This document shows, piece after piece, positions 25,301 through 25,819 of a DNA stretch of 25,819 bases. Source of the stretch: Desulfobacterales bacterium (GTDB taxonomy: Bacteria; Desulfobacterota; Desulfobacteria; Desulfobacterales; Desulfosalsimonadaceae); assembly GCA_029933295.1 (NCBI GenBank), contig JAOZOL010000005.1, positions 1 to 25,819 of the forward strand, written 5' to 3'. Position 1 is the stretch's first letter, and each line of letters begins with the position of its first letter. Under the pieces are notes generated by a model. The model was not told where the DNA came from, did not search any database, and saw nothing but the letters and a program-made list of their open reading frames with translations. A program made the position numbers and the translations under genes.

Positions 25301-25749
25301 ATGTGTGCGGGTTTTGCTGTTCGGGCGAGTTTGGTATCCATCACTTCATAACTGAACTCACCCATGGCTGAAGGCCTGTCAACACGCCGGAGGAAATCCG
25401 CATACCCATACCAGCAGTCGTTGCGGAGAACCGCCTGATAGATGATATCAACCCCTTTTTTCATGGCTTCAAAGGTTTCAGCGGCAGCCCTGTCAAGACT
25501 GGCGATATCTCTTCCGCAATTCTTTGTGCTGATTTCTACGACAGTTCCGGCCCGGCCTTTTAGTTGTTTTACATAATCATGCTCATGATCATAGCCCCGG
25601 TTCTGGATAAACTCCAGTTCTTCTGAATCCGGCGCCTTTTCCATGGGGGTTTCAAGGTTTATCATATCCATGGTGGTGCGGTGTTCGCACTGGGTGAAGT
25701 TGACCAGATCAGTGGCGGAATAAAAAATTTTTGTGTTATAAATTTTCAT
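22339..25749 (-). CDS. TM0106-family RecB-like nuclease fused to SF1 helicase
   Basis: An 1136-residue multidomain DNA enzyme. Residues 1-230 form a RecB/Cas4-like nuclease with a D/ExK core (GYADFL, then YEVMDTKLA) and a four-cysteine cluster made of C21 plus C215, C218, C221 and C227, likely for a 4Fe-4S cluster. Around 240-300 is a helix-hairpin-like stretch. Residues 320-510 are an RNase H-like exonuclease (FFDMEGDP with D327/E329, NEDDC). The rest is an SF1 Dna2/NAM7-type helicase with GPPGSGKT (754-761), DEAGQ (865-869), LLGDQMQLGQP, TSWRMHP and VDKFQGQEAEVVIVS...NVALSRAK. No Shine-Dalgarno precedes the ATG, and an upstream in-frame stop excludes extension. It is followed by the DUF2130 gene. 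Confidence 0.93.
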   Translation of the reverse strand: MKIYNTKIFYSATDLVNFTQCEHRTTMDMINLETPMEKAPDSEELEFIQNRGYDHEHDYVKQLKGRAGTVVEISTKNCGRDIASLDRAAAETFEAMKKGVDIIYQAVLRNDCWYGYADFLRRVDRPSAMGEFSYEVMDTKLARTAKPAHIIQLCFYSDLLSHLQGIEPEMLCLVLGDKREENFRYADFSKYYGSIKKRFEEKIQSNNQDTSPAPCDLCDKCVWREICKQQWEESDHLCRVANITKIQINKLMDAGVHTLADLAQLSEDTRISKINPDTFKKIRHQAMLQYKKRKTKKDIYELLPPDPEGIRGFFRLPKPDDGDLFFDMEGDPLEPGGLEYLFGLYYKKGNSHKFKPFWGHDRNGEKKAFENFMDFITKHLKKHPNAHIYHYASYEEAALKRLMCLHGTREAEVDNLLRKKKLVDLYKVVREGLRVSEPSYSIKNMEAFYMPGARDGEVKTAMGSVVYYERWRQERNDKLLKQIADYNEDDCRSTLLLRDWLISLRPSDINWFQSNESIAAKETEEMLTEAEKLLIPYREALIDPLPENRDDWKQEHFLNELIYFLVDFHRREDKPGYWALFTRAEMTDEEALEDPECLGALQMDKNHPPVPEKKSHVYTYKIPEQDSKIRTGTKSVRTGVETMDPVNNLEIDENYTTVSFKYSNKRPSLPDIISIGPNGPIPNKTIKASIRRFADSYIAGDGRYKAILDLLQRELPAIKGNKKGAPIIDESDDILQQTINSIGKLKQSCISIQGPPGSGKTYTGGHVIVDLLQKGFYVGVTSNSHKAINNLLKKVEEVAEEKNFNISGVKKSTKGNDDSFLFGKMIIDVEKNDDIELDRYQLFAGTAWLFSREEMDRSLDYLIVDEAGQVSLGNLVAMGTSAENIVLLGDQMQLGQPIQGVHPEDSGLSTLDYLLQGKATIPPEMGIFLATSWRMHPDVCRFISNAVYDGRLLPEPGNEKRKLILKIVQHPILRPSGVVYLPVEHDGCSQSSEEEAAAINEIYKNLLDQHYTDKSGKKYKMETKNILVVAPYNMQVNLLKRMLPPGAKVGTVDKFQGQEAEVVIVSMATSSEEYLPRFIEFLYSKNRLNVALSRAKCLSILVANPKLMSIKCRAIDQMKLVNTLCWVREYSDQGHG

Positions 25750-25819
25750 TTTAAAATTGAACTTGACAAATATTCCTTCAACACTGCGACCGTTTGTGAA
25801 TAATTGTTTTCAAGGCTCA
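25750..25819. other. Upstream region of helicase gene, window edge
   Basis: Seventy nucleotides upstream of the helicase-nuclease ATG hold no supportable gene. A minus-strand in-frame TGA near 25810 shows that the ORF begins inside the window. I cannot identify a convincing promoter for the minus-strand gene. Confidence 0.4.

Noticed and set aside
1..25819. CRISPR arrays, insertion sequences, prophage or integrative elements
   Set aside because: I saw no direct-repeat/spacer array, transposase, integrase or attachment-site duplication in the window; the Cas4-like domain at 25000-25749 belongs to a helicase fusion and is not next to cas genes.

Overview
The window looks like ordinary chromosome from an anaerobic, Gram-negative bacterium of the Desulfobacterota (deltaproteobacterial sulfate-reducer type, probably Desulfobacterales-like). 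This is an inference from gene content: an oxygen-sensitive class III ribonucleotide reductase with its activase, an AhbB-type siroheme decarboxylase (alternative heme pathway), paired PilT-type retraction ATPases, a CcdA/thioredoxin pair, and several small conserved-looking proteins that resemble ones I recall from this phylum. Base composition is moderately AT-rich. I see no integrase, transposase, CRISPR array, tRNA or rRNA gene.

Layout. Positions 1-3320 run on the minus strand: the SRP RNA gene, then grpE and dnaK, followed by a CACAGAG-type inverted repeat and a strong hairpin terminator. Positions 3380-8627 run on the plus strand: tilS, ftsH, folP and coaX (tRNA-Ile lysidine synthesis, membrane proteolysis, folate and CoA synthesis). 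Positions 8649-12205 are on the minus strand: yggT, two PilT-family ATPases, a zinc-ribbon/degenerate-receiver protein and a 52-residue protein, the last three tightly spaced. Positions 12400-15220 are on the plus strand: proC, ccdA, a periplasmic thioredoxin and a NUDIX hydrolase. A small membrane protein (minus strand, 15221-15478) meets the NUDIX gene tail to tail. Positions 15567-20774 are plus strand: nrdD-nrdG behind a promoter with two NrdR-like boxes, a GC-rich intergenic segment with a perfect palindrome, a two-helix membrane protein, ahbB, and an overlapping B12-binding-type radical SAM gene. Positions 20812-25749 are minus strand: a very large RecB-like nuclease / RNase H-like / SF1 helicase fusion followed by a DUF2130 coiled-coil nuclease-like protein.

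The least routine items are: (1) an SRP RNA that is not the short 4.5S form but a ~255-nt Alu-domain-bearing form closed by a perfect 12-bp helix 1, with matching promoter and terminator; (2) the helicase-nuclease/DUF2130 gene pair, a candidate DNA repair or defence module; (3) an asparagine-bearing pseudo-receiver with zinc ribbon coupled to PilT paralogues; (4) the ahbB-radical SAM overlap; and (5) tandem NrdR-like operators 30 bp apart straddling the nrdDG promoter. Several genes (grpE, ftsH, the 66-aa membrane protein, the radical SAM gene) appear to start at TTG. No wholly new system is proven by the sequence.
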